64,000 nucleotides of DNA from TC-15 sp034437275 (lineage in GTDB: Bacteria > Chloroflexota > Anaerolineae > Aggregatilineales > Aggregatilineaceae). The first letter of the stretch is position 1; every line of letters begins with the position of its first letter. A program made the translations under genes and the position numbers. The notes beneath the pieces are model-generated. The model did no database searches and had not been told where the DNA came from. It saw only the letters and a program-made list of their open reading frames with translations. Shown piece after piece: positions 43,851 through 51,876 of the stretch. The DNA lies in assembly GCA_034437275.1 (NCBI GenBank), contig DAOTUD010000044.1:1-64000 (forward strand), in the 5' to 3' direction.

Positions 43851-44387
43851 CTATGCTTTGAGCCGGTCCAGGTACTGCTTACGGAACTTGGCCACCTTCG
43901 GCGCGATCACCACGCGGCAGTAGCCCTGGTTCGGGTTGCGCGCGAAGTATTCCTGGTGATAGTCCTCCGCCGGGTAGAACGCCTCGAACGGCGTGACCTC
44001 CGTCACGATCGGGGCATCCCACACCCCGTCGCGCTCCAATTCGGCGATGGTCTGCTCGGCCACTGCTTTCTGCTGCGGCGAATGGGTGAAGATGGCGGAC
44101 CGGTACTGCGGCCCGACGTCCGCGCCCTGCCGATTGAGGGTGGTCGGATCGTGGATCGTGAAGAACACGTCCAGGATATCGCGGAACGAGATCACGTCCG
44201 GGTCGAAGGTGATCTGTACTACTTCGGCGTGGCCGGTCGTGCCGGTGCTCACCTGCTGATATGTCGGCTCGGCCATCGTCCCGCCGGAATAGCCCGACAC
44301 CACGTCCTCCACGCCTTTTAGCTCGTCGTAGACGGCTTCCAAACACCAAAAACACCCGCCGCCCAGGGTCGCTATTTCCTTAGCCAT
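43851..44387 (-). CDS. msrA: Peptide methionine sulfoxide reductase A
   Basis: A 178-residue repair enzyme that reduces methionine-S-sulfoxide in proteins. The catalytic motif GGCFWC is near the N-terminus, followed by GYSGG and, later, GHAEVVQITFDP and EDYHQEYFARNP, all typical. ATG 44387 (MAKEIAT) is preferred over the ATG 6 nt upstream because AGGAG is then 7 nt away. A resolving Cys near the C-terminus may be CRVVIAP. The gene is monocistronic, with a terminator on each side. Confidence 0.95.
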   Translation of the reverse strand: MAKEIATLGGGCFWCLEAVYDELKGVEDVVSGYSGGTMAEPTYQQVSTGTTGHAEVVQITFDPDVISFRDILDVFFTIHDPTTLNRQGADVGPQYRSAIFTHSPQQKAVAEQTIAELERDGVWDAPIVTEVTPFEAFYPAEDYHQEYFARNPNQGYCRVVIAPKVAKFRKQYLDRLKA

Positions 44388-44461
44388 ACACATTCTCCTG
44401 TCGCTTCCAATACATTCGCCAAGATTATAGCGATTTCCGGGCCGGATCGGGGGCTATCAAC

Positions 44462-44487
44462 AAAAAAGCCCGGCCAACCGGCCAGGC
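44462..44487 (-). terminator. Rho-independent terminator after the Trm112-like gene
   Basis: On the minus strand an 8-bp stem with one G-U pair (GCCTGGCC pairing with GGCCGGGC) and a 4-nt loop, followed by six T residues (complement of 44462-44467). It is about 60 bp beyond the stop codon. Confidence 0.8.
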
Positions 44488-44545
44488 GCGTGCTGTTGTT
44501 GTCTGTTATTTACTGGGGCTTGCCGTGCGGCGCGATATCCTGCCG

Positions 44546-44803
44546 CTAGTCCTCGTCCGGCGGCGGCACTGGTAGATCGTCGACCGCGACGTCCCGGTAC
44601 TTCTGCCCTACCTCGACCAGCATCACCGGGATGCCGTCACGAATGGGGTATTTGTTGCCGGAATCTTCACAGACCAGCCAGCAGCCATGCACCAGTTCCA
44701 GGCGTCCGGGATCATCGCCCTTGTCGGTGAAATAAACGGCTTCTGGGCAGCGCAGAATGTCGAGCAATTCCGGGCTGATTTCGTGTGTCGCTTCGTCCGC
44801 CAT
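44546..44803 (-). CDS. Trm112/UPF0434-like small protein with incomplete zinc site
   Basis: An 85-residue protein. ATG 44803 (MADEATHE) is chosen because GAGGAA lies 6 nt upstream. The core LLDILRCPE and NKYPIRDGIPVML is the Trm112/UPF0434 signature. The four zinc cysteines of the family are reduced: CPxC reads CPEA and the second pair reads CEDSG. Family members activate methyltransferases or act as small folding modules. The loss of two ligands suggests it no longer holds zinc. It is monocistronic, with a clear terminator. Confidence 0.8.
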   Translation of the reverse strand: MADEATHEISPELLDILRCPEAVYFTDKGDDPGRLELVHGCWLVCEDSGNKYPIRDGIPVMLVEVGQKYRDVAVDDLPVPPPDED

Positions 44804-44920
44804 GACCATTTCCTCGCAGCTAATTATCAACCGGCTATCATTCACTTGCGTGCCAGTATAGCCAGCCGCGTGACCGGCGTCAAGAAGGTGCGGGATGCAA
44901 AGGAGAACAAGATAGGCTGG

Positions 44921-45670
44921 CTACGGGCTGGAAGAACCCAGAAAGCCGCCGTACATCTGATTTTCGACCCAGCGTGCAATGTATGGAAAGCGGTAGTTGT
45001 GTCCGTTCCGGCTCTCGATGGCGGCGATCACGGAGTAGACCATGATGCCAAGCGGCAGCAGCAAGAGGCCGACCAGGAACAACACGTAAACCAACGCGAT
45101 CACCGGAGCCAGAATGATGGTCACGATGAGCACCACGGAGAGCAGCAGCATCGCCAGGAATACGATAGTGCCTACGATCAGGAGCATCATCACCCCGATG
45201 GTCCCCACCAGTTGCACGGTAAACGCCTGCAGCGCCTGGAAGGCGACAAACTCCGACCGCTTGCGGAACGAGAAGTAGATCAGCAGCGGGATAAACATCG
45301 TGAGCAGCACACCAACGCCGCCGGTGAACACGCCAACTAACAGCGTCAGCACCGTGCTGGCGTGGGCCAAAGCAGCCCACTTGCGTTCGTTGTCGCTGAC
45401 CTCGTCCGGCGCGATGTGGCGTTTGCGCTTGTGCGGCGCGTAGACGGGCGGCGGCGTGGCCGGTGGTGCCGATTCCAGCCGTGACCGGCGTTGGGGCCGG
45501 TCGCTGTAGTAGCGTTCTTCGTACTCCTGCACGACATCACGGCCCTCGTCTTGGGACCGGTCCTTCAGGTTATCGACGGCCTGGCGAATATCTGACGGCA
45601 CAGGCACCCCTTCGTTGTCCTCAGGTGTTTCGGGTGGGGTTTGGTTCGTCGTCTGGTCTTGATCGTCCAT
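44921..45670 (-). CDS. DUF4870-family membrane protein
   Basis: A 249-residue protein. ATG 45670 (MDDQDQTT) has GGGAG 8 nt upstream. The first 105 residues are charged, Pro/Asp/Arg-rich and likely disordered. Residues about 110-240 are the DUF4870 module: WAALAHASTVLTLLVG, IYFSFRKRSEFVAFQALQAF, then two long hydrophobic segments and IAAIESRNGHNYRFPYI. About four TM helices. The function of the family is not established. The gene diverges from a small membrane-protein gene. Confidence 0.85.
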   Translation of the reverse strand: MDDQDQTTNQTPPETPEDNEGVPVPSDIRQAVDNLKDRSQDEGRDVVQEYEERYYSDRPQRRSRLESAPPATPPPVYAPHKRKRHIAPDEVSDNERKWAALAHASTVLTLLVGVFTGGVGVLLTMFIPLLIYFSFRKRSEFVAFQALQAFTVQLVGTIGVMMLLIVGTIVFLAMLLLSVVLIVTIILAPVIALVYVLFLVGLLLLPLGIMVYSVIAAIESRNGHNYRFPYIARWVENQMYGGFLGSSSP

Positions 45671-45759
45671 AATACACTCCCGGATTTGGTTTTGTCTCCA
45701 ACCTTGCTCACTCACCTATACGCAGACACCGGCTCGGAAGTTGCATCCTGAAGAAAAAA

Positions 45760-45788
45760 TTGAGCCACTGCCCGCAGCCCGGTATACT
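45760..45788 (+). promoter_or_regulatory. Promoter of the small membrane protein-glycosyltransferase pair
   Basis: TTGAGC (45760-45765), 17-bp spacer, TATACT (45783-45788). The start codon at 45813 follows a GAGGAGG-type ribosome site about 8 nt upstream, so the leader would be very short. Confidence 0.6.
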
Positions 45789-45812
45789 GGGCCACGCTGA
45801 GGAGGCAAAACC

Positions 45813-46025
45813 ATGTTTCGAGCTGAGTTCACCGTTACAAAACGACACCTGGGCGGGCTGATGGTCGCGGCGGGGATCGGCGCGCTGGCGGTCATCGCTG
45901 GCCTGGAGATCGTCCGCAGCGACGCGGGCAGCTTTGGGACACTGCAAAAAATAGGCGTGGTGCTCAGTGCCGCCAGTTTGCTGATCGGGCTTACCTTACT
46001 ACCACTTGGCAGGCAGCCAGTGTAG
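45813..46025 (+). CDS. Small two-TM membrane protein (70 aa)
   Basis: A 70-residue protein with a short basic N-terminus (MFRAEFTVTKRH), two hydrophobic helices (about 13-32 and 45-64) and a short polar tail. It has its own promoter, a strong ribosome site, and ends 3 bp before the glycosyltransferase start, so translation of the two is probably coupled. No known family is recognised. It may help assemble or regulate the glycosyltransferase; that is inference from position only. Confidence 0.7.
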   Translation: MFRAEFTVTKRHLGGLMVAAGIGALAVIAGLEIVRSDAGSFGTLQKIGVVLSAASLLIGLTLLPLGRQPV

Positions 46026-46028
46026 CGT

Positions 46029-47954
46029 ATGAAGACAGCGACCGTTGCGACACACAGGCAGTTTTGGGGACACGTCAGCCGCTTTTTGTTGATCGCTGCG
46101 CTGGTGGTGTTGGTTGGGCATGTCCTGATCTATGTCCACTACGCGATCGGGTTGATGCGCTTCCCATTCGACTATGACCAGGGCGAAGGTTTCGAACTGG
46201 TCGACACGATGTTGTTCAGCGAAGGGGAATGGCCCTATCGTAACACCGAGGTCTACCCGTTCTATGCCAGCAATTACCCGCCGCTGTTTCATGTGATGCT
46301 CGTGCCCTTCGAGTGGGCGTTCGGCCCGGCATACTGGTACGGGCGGCTGGCGGGCTTCCTGTCGACCGTGATCACTGCCATCGTGATCGGATACATCGTC
46401 CAGCGCGAAGCCCAGCACCGGCTGGTGGCGGTCCTCTCTGGGCTGGCGTTCCTGGCGTCGAACTACGTGTATCATGTCGGGCCGTTGTTCCGGCAGCACA
46501 TGACGATGGTGATGTTCGAGACGCTGGGGGTGCTGATGCTGGCGCACGTCACCACCATCGCCGATGATCGCCGCCGGCGGCGGATCATGCTGCTCGGGCT
46601 GGTGCTGCTGCTGGCCGCCGGATATACCAAGCAGCTTGCCATCGGCACGTGTGTGGCGGTGTTCGTGTTCCTGTTCCTGCGCAGTCCCCGCCGCAGCATC
46701 GCCTGGGGCGTGATCTTCGCGCTCGCTGCGGGGGCGATCTTCCTGTGGATCAACCTGGCGACCGGCGGCGAATGGTGGAAGAACATCATCGCCGCGAACG
46801 TCAACACCTATCTGCCGCACCAGTTCGTCAACCTGTTCCAGCAGTGGCTGCGGCTGCACGGGGTGTTGGTGTTCATGGCCGGGCTGTACGCTGCCTACGA
46901 ACTGTACTTCACGCGCCTGTCGCTGTACACCATCTGGTGGGTCGCCGCGCTGGGGATCACGCTGCTGTCCGGCAAATGGGGCGCGGGCGACAGCTACTTC
47001 GCGACCGCCATCGCGGCGTCGTGTGTGCTGGCAGGCATGTTCGCGGCGCGGACGCTGCGTGGCGACTGGCAGCTTTCGCCCGAGCATCCCTACGTGCGGC
47101 GCTTGGGGCAACTGCGCGAGTGGGGGACCACGCATCGCGGCATCGCGCTGGCCGTGGCCGGCGTCGTGATCCCGGCCCTGTACCTGGTCTACGGGCTGAC
47201 CGTGATCAAGATGCCGACCGAGGGGCGTGTGTTCGGCGCGCTGAGTGACACGCTCGGCCTGGAGTCCAGCTACGGCGAACGCTACGCCTTTTATGACGCG
47301 GCGGGCTGGGTCGAAGGCTACGCCACGATTGGGCACGTCCCCACCCAGCGTGATATCGACAACGGCTGGGCCATCGTGGATATCATCGAAGCCCACGACC
47401 GCCCGACCATGAGCGAGGAAGCCGGGTTTAGCATCCAGGCCGGAAAAGACGTGATCACCAACCCTACGCAGCTTAAGAACCTGTACGAAAACGAGCTGTT
47501 TGACGAGAGCGCACTCGTCGCCGCGATTGAGGCGCACGATTTCGGCGTCGTCATTTTCCGTGCGCAGTTCTACCCGCCGCCGGTGGTGGATGCCGTCTAC
47601 CGGGCGTATTACCCGGCGCAGGCCATCCCCATGAACGGCTTTAACTACGAAGTCTGGCGGCCCGGCCCCCCGCAGGCCGAGCGCGACGCGGTGGCGGCGG
47701 CGCTGGACGATCTGCGCCCCGGGCAGCAGTCGACGCTCACGCTGTCGCTGCCGGAGGATGCTGTGTCGTCCTGGCTGGCGCATTATCTCACCTACCGGGG
47801 CGGGGGCGCAGCCCGCCCCGGTCCGCTGGCGCAGGCGCAGCACACGCTCATCGCGGCGCTCCGAGGCTGCCGATTCCACGCCTATCACCAGGGGGCGGCG
47901 CGGCTGTACATCCAGGCGTGCCCGGACGGTGAATTGACGCTGACCAGGCAGTAG
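46029..47954 (+). CDS. GT-C superfamily membrane glycosyltransferase
   Basis: A 641-residue polytopic enzyme with about ten TM helices in residues 15-400 and a soluble C-terminal domain (about 410-641). The first outer loop has FDYDQGEGFELV with acidic residues in the position used by GT-C (PMT/ArnT-like) enzymes, followed by YPFYASNYPPLFHVM. Such enzymes transfer sugars from lipid-linked donors outside the membrane. It follows the 70-residue membrane protein by 3 bp and is closed by a bidirectional terminator. The acceptor is unknown. Confidence 0.8.
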   Translation: MKTATVATHRQFWGHVSRFLLIAALVVLVGHVLIYVHYAIGLMRFPFDYDQGEGFELVDTMLFSEGEWPYRNTEVYPFYASNYPPLFHVMLVPFEWAFGPAYWYGRLAGFLSTVITAIVIGYIVQREAQHRLVAVLSGLAFLASNYVYHVGPLFRQHMTMVMFETLGVLMLAHVTTIADDRRRRRIMLLGLVLLLAAGYTKQLAIGTCVAVFVFLFLRSPRRSIAWGVIFALAAGAIFLWINLATGGEWWKNIIAANVNTYLPHQFVNLFQQWLRLHGVLVFMAGLYAAYELYFTRLSLYTIWWVAALGITLLSGKWGAGDSYFATAIAASCVLAGMFAARTLRGDWQLSPEHPYVRRLGQLREWGTTHRGIALAVAGVVIPALYLVYGLTVIKMPTEGRVFGALSDTLGLESSYGERYAFYDAAGWVEGYATIGHVPTQRDIDNGWAIVDIIEAHDRPTMSEEAGFSIQAGKDVITNPTQLKNLYENELFDESALVAAIEAHDFGVVIFRAQFYPPPVVDAVYRAYYPAQAIPMNGFNYEVWRPGPPQAERDAVAAALDDLRPGQQSTLTLSLPEDAVSSWLAHYLTYRGGGAARPGPLAQAQHTLIAALRGCRFHAYHQGAARLYIQACPDGELTLTRQ

Positions 47955-47979
47955 GCGGCGGCTGACACCCCCGCCAACG

Positions 47980-48010
47980 AAAAAGGCCCGGGGTTGCCCA
48001 GGCCTTTTTT
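47980..48010. terminator. Bidirectional terminator
   Basis: AAAAAGGCC (47980-47988) pairs with GGCCTTTTT (48001-48009); an inner GGG-TTG-CCC extends the stem. A/T runs on both sides suit termination of the converging glycosyltransferase (+) and PorA-family (-) genes. Confidence 0.8.
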
Positions 48011-48043
48011 CACGCCCGTCAGAAACCGGCAGCATGATGCACG

Positions 48044-49363
48044 TTATGCAACAGTCCGCCTGCGGAACAGCGCGAACGCGCCGGCAATCGCGATCAGCAC
48101 GCCGATTACAATGGCCGCAATCGGCAGGTAGGTGCCGAACAGCGTCAACTGGTTGATGGCGTCTTCGGCGTCCGCTTTGGCGTCCTGAACCGAGTCGTCC
48201 GTAGCCTGATAGCTCAGTTCGAAGACGGTGACCTTCATCTCGGCGATCTCGGCCAGGCTGGCCATGCCGCCCTGGAGTTGGCCGACCTGCTGCATCAGGG
48301 CGTCGCGTTCCTCTGGCTCCATCCCATCGACAATGTTCACCGCCCAATCCGACCATTCGCTGCGGTCTTTGGTCAGGATGTCATTCACGATTTGCTCGAC
48401 GCGCTCCTGGCCGAGGAAGTTGACCTGCGTTTCGGGAATGGCGGCGATCATCTCCTGGGCGGCCTGGTCCACGATGGACTGCTGGATGGCCGCTAGCTCA
48501 TCCTTGGCAGCCTGCGACAGTCCCGCCTGGCGAATTTCGCGCTTGTGGGTGTCGAGCAGCACGCCGGTTTCCGGCTCGATCCAGTATTCGGAATAGTACT
48601 CGTAGTAGTAGGCCAGCCCCAGGCTTTCGAGCGGCAGTTCATCCAGCAGCGGTTCGACGTCGGCGCGCATGTCCTCCGGCAGCAAGCCCGGCAACTGCGC
48701 TTTTGGCAGCTCGGCGGGCAGCCCAATTTCTTTGGCCCAGTTGGGATCGATTTCCGATGTGGCCAGCCCGTCGCCGCCCTCTTCAAAAGCGCTGAACCCG
48801 TCGCTGACCGAAATAAAATAGTAGGCGTCCATGTCCGCGCGCGGGTGCGTTGTTTCTTCAACGAATTCTAATGGGACGGTGGCCTGATAATCATCACTCC
48901 AGCCGGTGTAATCTTTTTTGTCCGGGTCAATCGGCCAGCCGAGCACCAGCCCGCGCCGGTCGGTGCTAAAGCCAGGGGTGATGGACCAGTCTTTTGGAAA
49001 TTGGTCGAGATGCTCCATCGACTTGCGGTCGATGGCATAGCGCTTGACCAGTGGCTCGCGCAGCAGGTTCTCGTCTGCGTCGAGCAGCAGTTGCTCTTCG
49101 TAGACCAGCGCCTTGTCGCCGTCCGTCTTTTCGGTCTCGAAGTGACGCTGAAGGATGACACTCTCCAGAGTCTTCAATCCAAAATCGTCCGGGTTGGTGT
49201 CGAGCAGCGTCATGGGTTCGATATTTTCATACTGGCGCGTGGTGTCTACGTCATCGGGAAACTGTTTCAGTCCCGGCACGATGACAACGATCAACAATAC
49301 GCCAACGATCACGAGCACCATGCCCAACACGAGCAGGGTGCCTCCTAAAGCCTTGCGATTCAT
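48044..49363 (-). CDS. PorA/DUF3068-family membrane-anchored protein
   Basis: A 439-residue protein. ATG 49363 (MNRKALGG) is used because AAGGA then lies 9 nt upstream. TM helix 1 (about 7-32) and TM helix 2 (about 408-430) flank a large outer domain. Features of the DUF3068 (PorA) family are seen: a Tyr/Trp-rich YYEYYSEYWIEPETGVLLD and the two-helix anchor ending in basic residues. Despite the porin name, the family's role is poorly known. It has its own promoter and shares a terminator region with the converging glycosyltransferase. Confidence 0.8.
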   Translation of the reverse strand: MNRKALGGTLLVLGMVLVIVGVLLIVVIVPGLKQFPDDVDTTRQYENIEPMTLLDTNPDDFGLKTLESVILQRHFETEKTDGDKALVYEEQLLLDADENLLREPLVKRYAIDRKSMEHLDQFPKDWSITPGFSTDRRGLVLGWPIDPDKKDYTGWSDDYQATVPLEFVEETTHPRADMDAYYFISVSDGFSAFEEGGDGLATSEIDPNWAKEIGLPAELPKAQLPGLLPEDMRADVEPLLDELPLESLGLAYYYEYYSEYWIEPETGVLLDTHKREIRQAGLSQAAKDELAAIQQSIVDQAAQEMIAAIPETQVNFLGQERVEQIVNDILTKDRSEWSDWAVNIVDGMEPEERDALMQQVGQLQGGMASLAEIAEMKVTVFELSYQATDDSVQDAKADAEDAINQLTLFGTYLPIAAIVIGVLIAIAGAFALFRRRTVA

Positions 49364-49426
49364 TGCGCTCACTCCTTGTGGTTTGCGGTTTTGCCAATAA
49401 TTTCTGTTGGGGAACTCATTACGGAC

Positions 49427-49455
49427 ATACTATCCCTATTTTCGAGAGTAGACAA
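49427..49455 (-). promoter_or_regulatory. Putative promoter of the PorA-family gene
   Basis: On the minus strand TTGTCT (complement of 49450-49455), 17-bp spacer, TAGTAT (complement of 49427-49432), 64 bp upstream of ATG 49363. Confidence 0.5.
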
Positions 49456-49468
49456 GAGTCTATAATCA

Positions 49469-49499
49469 AAAAACCCCGAGAAGCGTGGTTAGTTTCGGG
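49469..49499 (-). terminator. Terminator overlapping the end of the GT2 gene
   Basis: On the minus strand CCCGA (in the last codons of the glycosyltransferase) pairs with TCGGG downstream of its stop, followed by six T residues (complement of 49469-49474). It closes the cyclase operon. Confidence 0.65.
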
Positions 49500-50952
49500 A
49501 TTCGGGCGGTTGGCGCAGTTGGCGGACCTGCCACAGACTCCACAGCGACAGCACGCCGAAGGCCAGCACGTACACGATCATGTACGGGATCATGGGCGGG
49601 AAGCGCCACACCGCGATGCCCAGCCCCAGCACCGCATACGCGCCCAGCCCCAGCTCGCCGAGCGTCGTCCAGTCGGGGCGCACGGCGTACAGCGCGTCCA
49701 GCCAACTGTCACCGCGCCGCACGGTCCGGAACTTGGGCGTGCGCTTGAATTCGTTGGGGCCGGTGCTGCGCAGCCCGTCCCACACGGCGCGCGTGTTGCT
49801 GAGCATCATGCCGGTGGTGATCAGCATCAGCACCGGGAAGTACAGCAAGCGCCGGGGCCAGTCCCGGTACAGCGCAATCTGCCCCATGGCAATGATCACC
49901 GGCGGAGCGATGCCCGCCGCGCCCAGCGGCCCTAACGGCAGCGTCGCAAAGCCGCCCGTCAGCAGCACCAGCGGCGTCAGCACGAACAGCAGCAGCACGA
50001 CCGGCTGGATCGCATACTGGCCGAGGTGCAGCAAGCCCATCACTTTCTGCAGCACGGTCAAATCCGAGGTCAGCAGCGGGCGGGCGTGTTTCTTCAGGCA
50101 TTGGGTCGAGCCTTTGGCCCAGCGTGCCTGCTGGACTTTGTAGGCCATCAACTGGGGCGGAACCTCGCCCGGCACCGCGACATCCACCACGTAGCGAAAG
50201 CGCCAGCCCTTCAGAAAGGCGCGGTAGCTTAGGTCCAGGTCTTCGGTGAGGGTATCCGCCGCCCAGCCCCCGGCGTCGTCAATCGTCGCCCGCCGCCAAA
50301 TACCGGCGGTGCCGTTCATCGCCATCGGTAGGTTGCCCCGGCTGCGCGCGACCTGCTCGATGGCGAAGTGCTGGTCGATGGCGAGCGCCTGCGCGCGCGT
50401 CAGCAGGTTGTAGTCCACGTTCAGATGCGCGGCGCGGGCCTGGACCAACGCCACGCGGGGATCGGCGTTGAAATGCGGCATCACCCGCCGCAGGAAGTTC
50501 GGCGCGGGCACGAAGTCTGCGTCGAAAATGCCGACTGTGTCGGTGTGCGAGCGTGTCAGTCCGTAGGCCAGCGCGCCCGCTTTGTAGCCCCGGCGGTCGG
50601 CGCGGCGCAGCAGGCCGATGTGCAGCCCCCTGGCCCGCCATTTGGTCACTTTGGCTTGCAGCAGGCGGGTGGTCTCGTCGGTGGAATCGTCGAGGACCTG
50701 CACGTAGAGCTTGTCACGCGGGTAGTCCAGCGCGCCGACCGCGTCCAGCAGGCGCTCGACGACGTGGCGCTCGTTGTAGACCGGCAGTTGCAGGGTCACG
50801 GACAGCAGGTCATCGTCCGCTACTGGCGGGGCGGCGGGGGGTTGTTTGCGCGTGCGCACATAGATCGCCATCAAAATGAAGAAGCTGGCGGAGTAGATCG
50901 CCAGGATCGTCGCCGCCAGCATGTAAGCCCCATCCAGGATCGTGGTTAGCAC
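49489..50952 (-). CDS. GT2 membrane glycosyltransferase (cellulose-synthase-like)
   Basis: A 487-residue processive-type glycosyltransferase. TM helix 1 (about 8-30) precedes the GT-A domain: DDSTDETT, FDADFVP (DxD), TEDLDLSYRA (catalytic base area) and QQARWAKGS (QxxRW). The C-terminal part (about 310-470) has about four to five TM helices. These are the four motifs of cellulose/hyaluronan-synthase-like enzymes, so a secreted polysaccharide is expected. No PilZ domain is attached. It is last in the cyclase B-cyclase A-J protein operon, 16 bp after the J-protein gene. Control by cyclic nucleotide is possible but not shown. Confidence 0.9.
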   Translation of the reverse strand: MLTTILDGAYMLAATILAIYSASFFILMAIYVRTRKQPPAAPPVADDDLLSVTLQLPVYNERHVVERLLDAVGALDYPRDKLYVQVLDDSTDETTRLLQAKVTKWRARGLHIGLLRRADRRGYKAGALAYGLTRSHTDTVGIFDADFVPAPNFLRRVMPHFNADPRVALVQARAAHLNVDYNLLTRAQALAIDQHFAIEQVARSRGNLPMAMNGTAGIWRRATIDDAGGWAADTLTEDLDLSYRAFLKGWRFRYVVDVAVPGEVPPQLMAYKVQQARWAKGSTQCLKKHARPLLTSDLTVLQKVMGLLHLGQYAIQPVVLLLFVLTPLVLLTGGFATLPLGPLGAAGIAPPVIIAMGQIALYRDWPRRLLYFPVLMLITTGMMLSNTRAVWDGLRSTGPNEFKRTPKFRTVRRGDSWLDALYAVRPDWTTLGELGLGAYAVLGLGIAVWRFPPMIPYMIVYVLAFGVLSLWSLWQVRQLRQPPESRN

Positions 50953-50968
50953 TGGCTCGCCTTACTGC

Positions 50969-51862
50969 TCACCAGCCGCGCAGTTCGTCCAGCCGCCGCA
51001 GGCACGCGGAATATTCCTGCTCCAACTGGGCTGCCATCTCGCGCAGCAGATCGCGGTTTTCGCGCGCAGCCAGTGACGCTTTGATCTTCAATTCCATCAG
51101 GTCGCTGTGCATCAATTCGGTGCGGTTGAGGCGTAGCTGCGCAATGCGGCGCGTAAGCTGGTCGCGCACCTGGCGCAGTTGGCGAAGCTGCATCGCGGCC
51201 AGCGGTTGGTCCAGACTAACCTCGTCGGGCTGGTTGGCCAACGCTTGCAGCGCGTCGGCGTCCTGCTGCGAATAGGCGGCGTTGATGTCGGCCATCAGCG
51301 TGTTGCGGCGCTCGCGCTCTGCGGGGTCGGTGGTCAGGTCGGGGTGGTAGCGGCGCACTAGCTGGCGGTAGATGCGCTTGAGTTCGTCCGGTGAGAGGCT
51401 GCCGCTGGGCATGTAGGTCTTGCCGGTGGTGCTGCTGTCACTGCTTTTTTTGTCTTTGGGCGGGCGGCGCCATGTGCGGCGGAACTGCTCCTCGACCGGC
51501 ACATAGTCCCGGTCCGGCGTCCAACTGGACTCGAGGCGCGGTGTGCTGTCGTCGGCTGCCGGCTTTTTCCACGTCTCGCGGAACTGCTCCTCGACCGACC
51601 GGTACCCCGGCGGCGGCGTCCAGCCGAAGTCTGCCGGTGCATTGCCAGCCGGCGGTGCCGGGGGATTCTCCAGTTCTTCGATGGCCCCCTTCACAATGTC
51701 CAGCCGGTCGACCAGCGGCTGGATCACGCGGTCGTACTGCGCGGTGAAGTCGTCGAGTTCGCGCTCCAGGTCCAGCACTTCGGCTTCCAGCTTGAACAGC
51801 ACCAGCTCCAACTGGTCGATCTCGGCTTTCAGTTGCTCAATCTGCGATCGCATATCGCTCAT
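50969..51862 (-). CDS. Coiled-coil J-domain protein
   Basis: A 297-residue cytosolic protein. A long coiled coil fills about 1-70 (heptads of Leu/Glu), a Pro/Ser/Asp linker about 75-150 with two similar PVEEQFRxTW repeats, a J domain about 155-215 with HPD in RRYHPDLTTDP, and a second coiled coil to the end. It likely recruits Hsp70 to a specific partner, possibly the GT2 enzyme or the cyclases encoded in the same operon. It ends 16 bp before the GT2 gene and starts 14 bp after the cyclase A stop. Confidence 0.82.
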   Translation of the reverse strand: MSDMRSQIEQLKAEIDQLELVLFKLEAEVLDLERELDDFTAQYDRVIQPLVDRLDIVKGAIEELENPPAPPAGNAPADFGWTPPPGYRSVEEQFRETWKKPAADDSTPRLESSWTPDRDYVPVEEQFRRTWRRPPKDKKSSDSSTTGKTYMPSGSLSPDELKRIYRQLVRRYHPDLTTDPAERERRNTLMADINAAYSQQDADALQALANQPDEVSLDQPLAAMQLRQLRQVRDQLTRRIAQLRLNRTELMHSDLMELKIKASLAARENRDLLREMAAQLEQEYSACLRRLDELRGW

Positions 51863-51876
51863 AACTACCCATGCCG

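Noticed and set aside
45999..48356. 785-codon minus-strand frame over the GT-C gene
   Set aside because: His/Gln/Arg-rich shadow of a gene with clear TM helices and motifs; it also reads through a bidirectional terminator.
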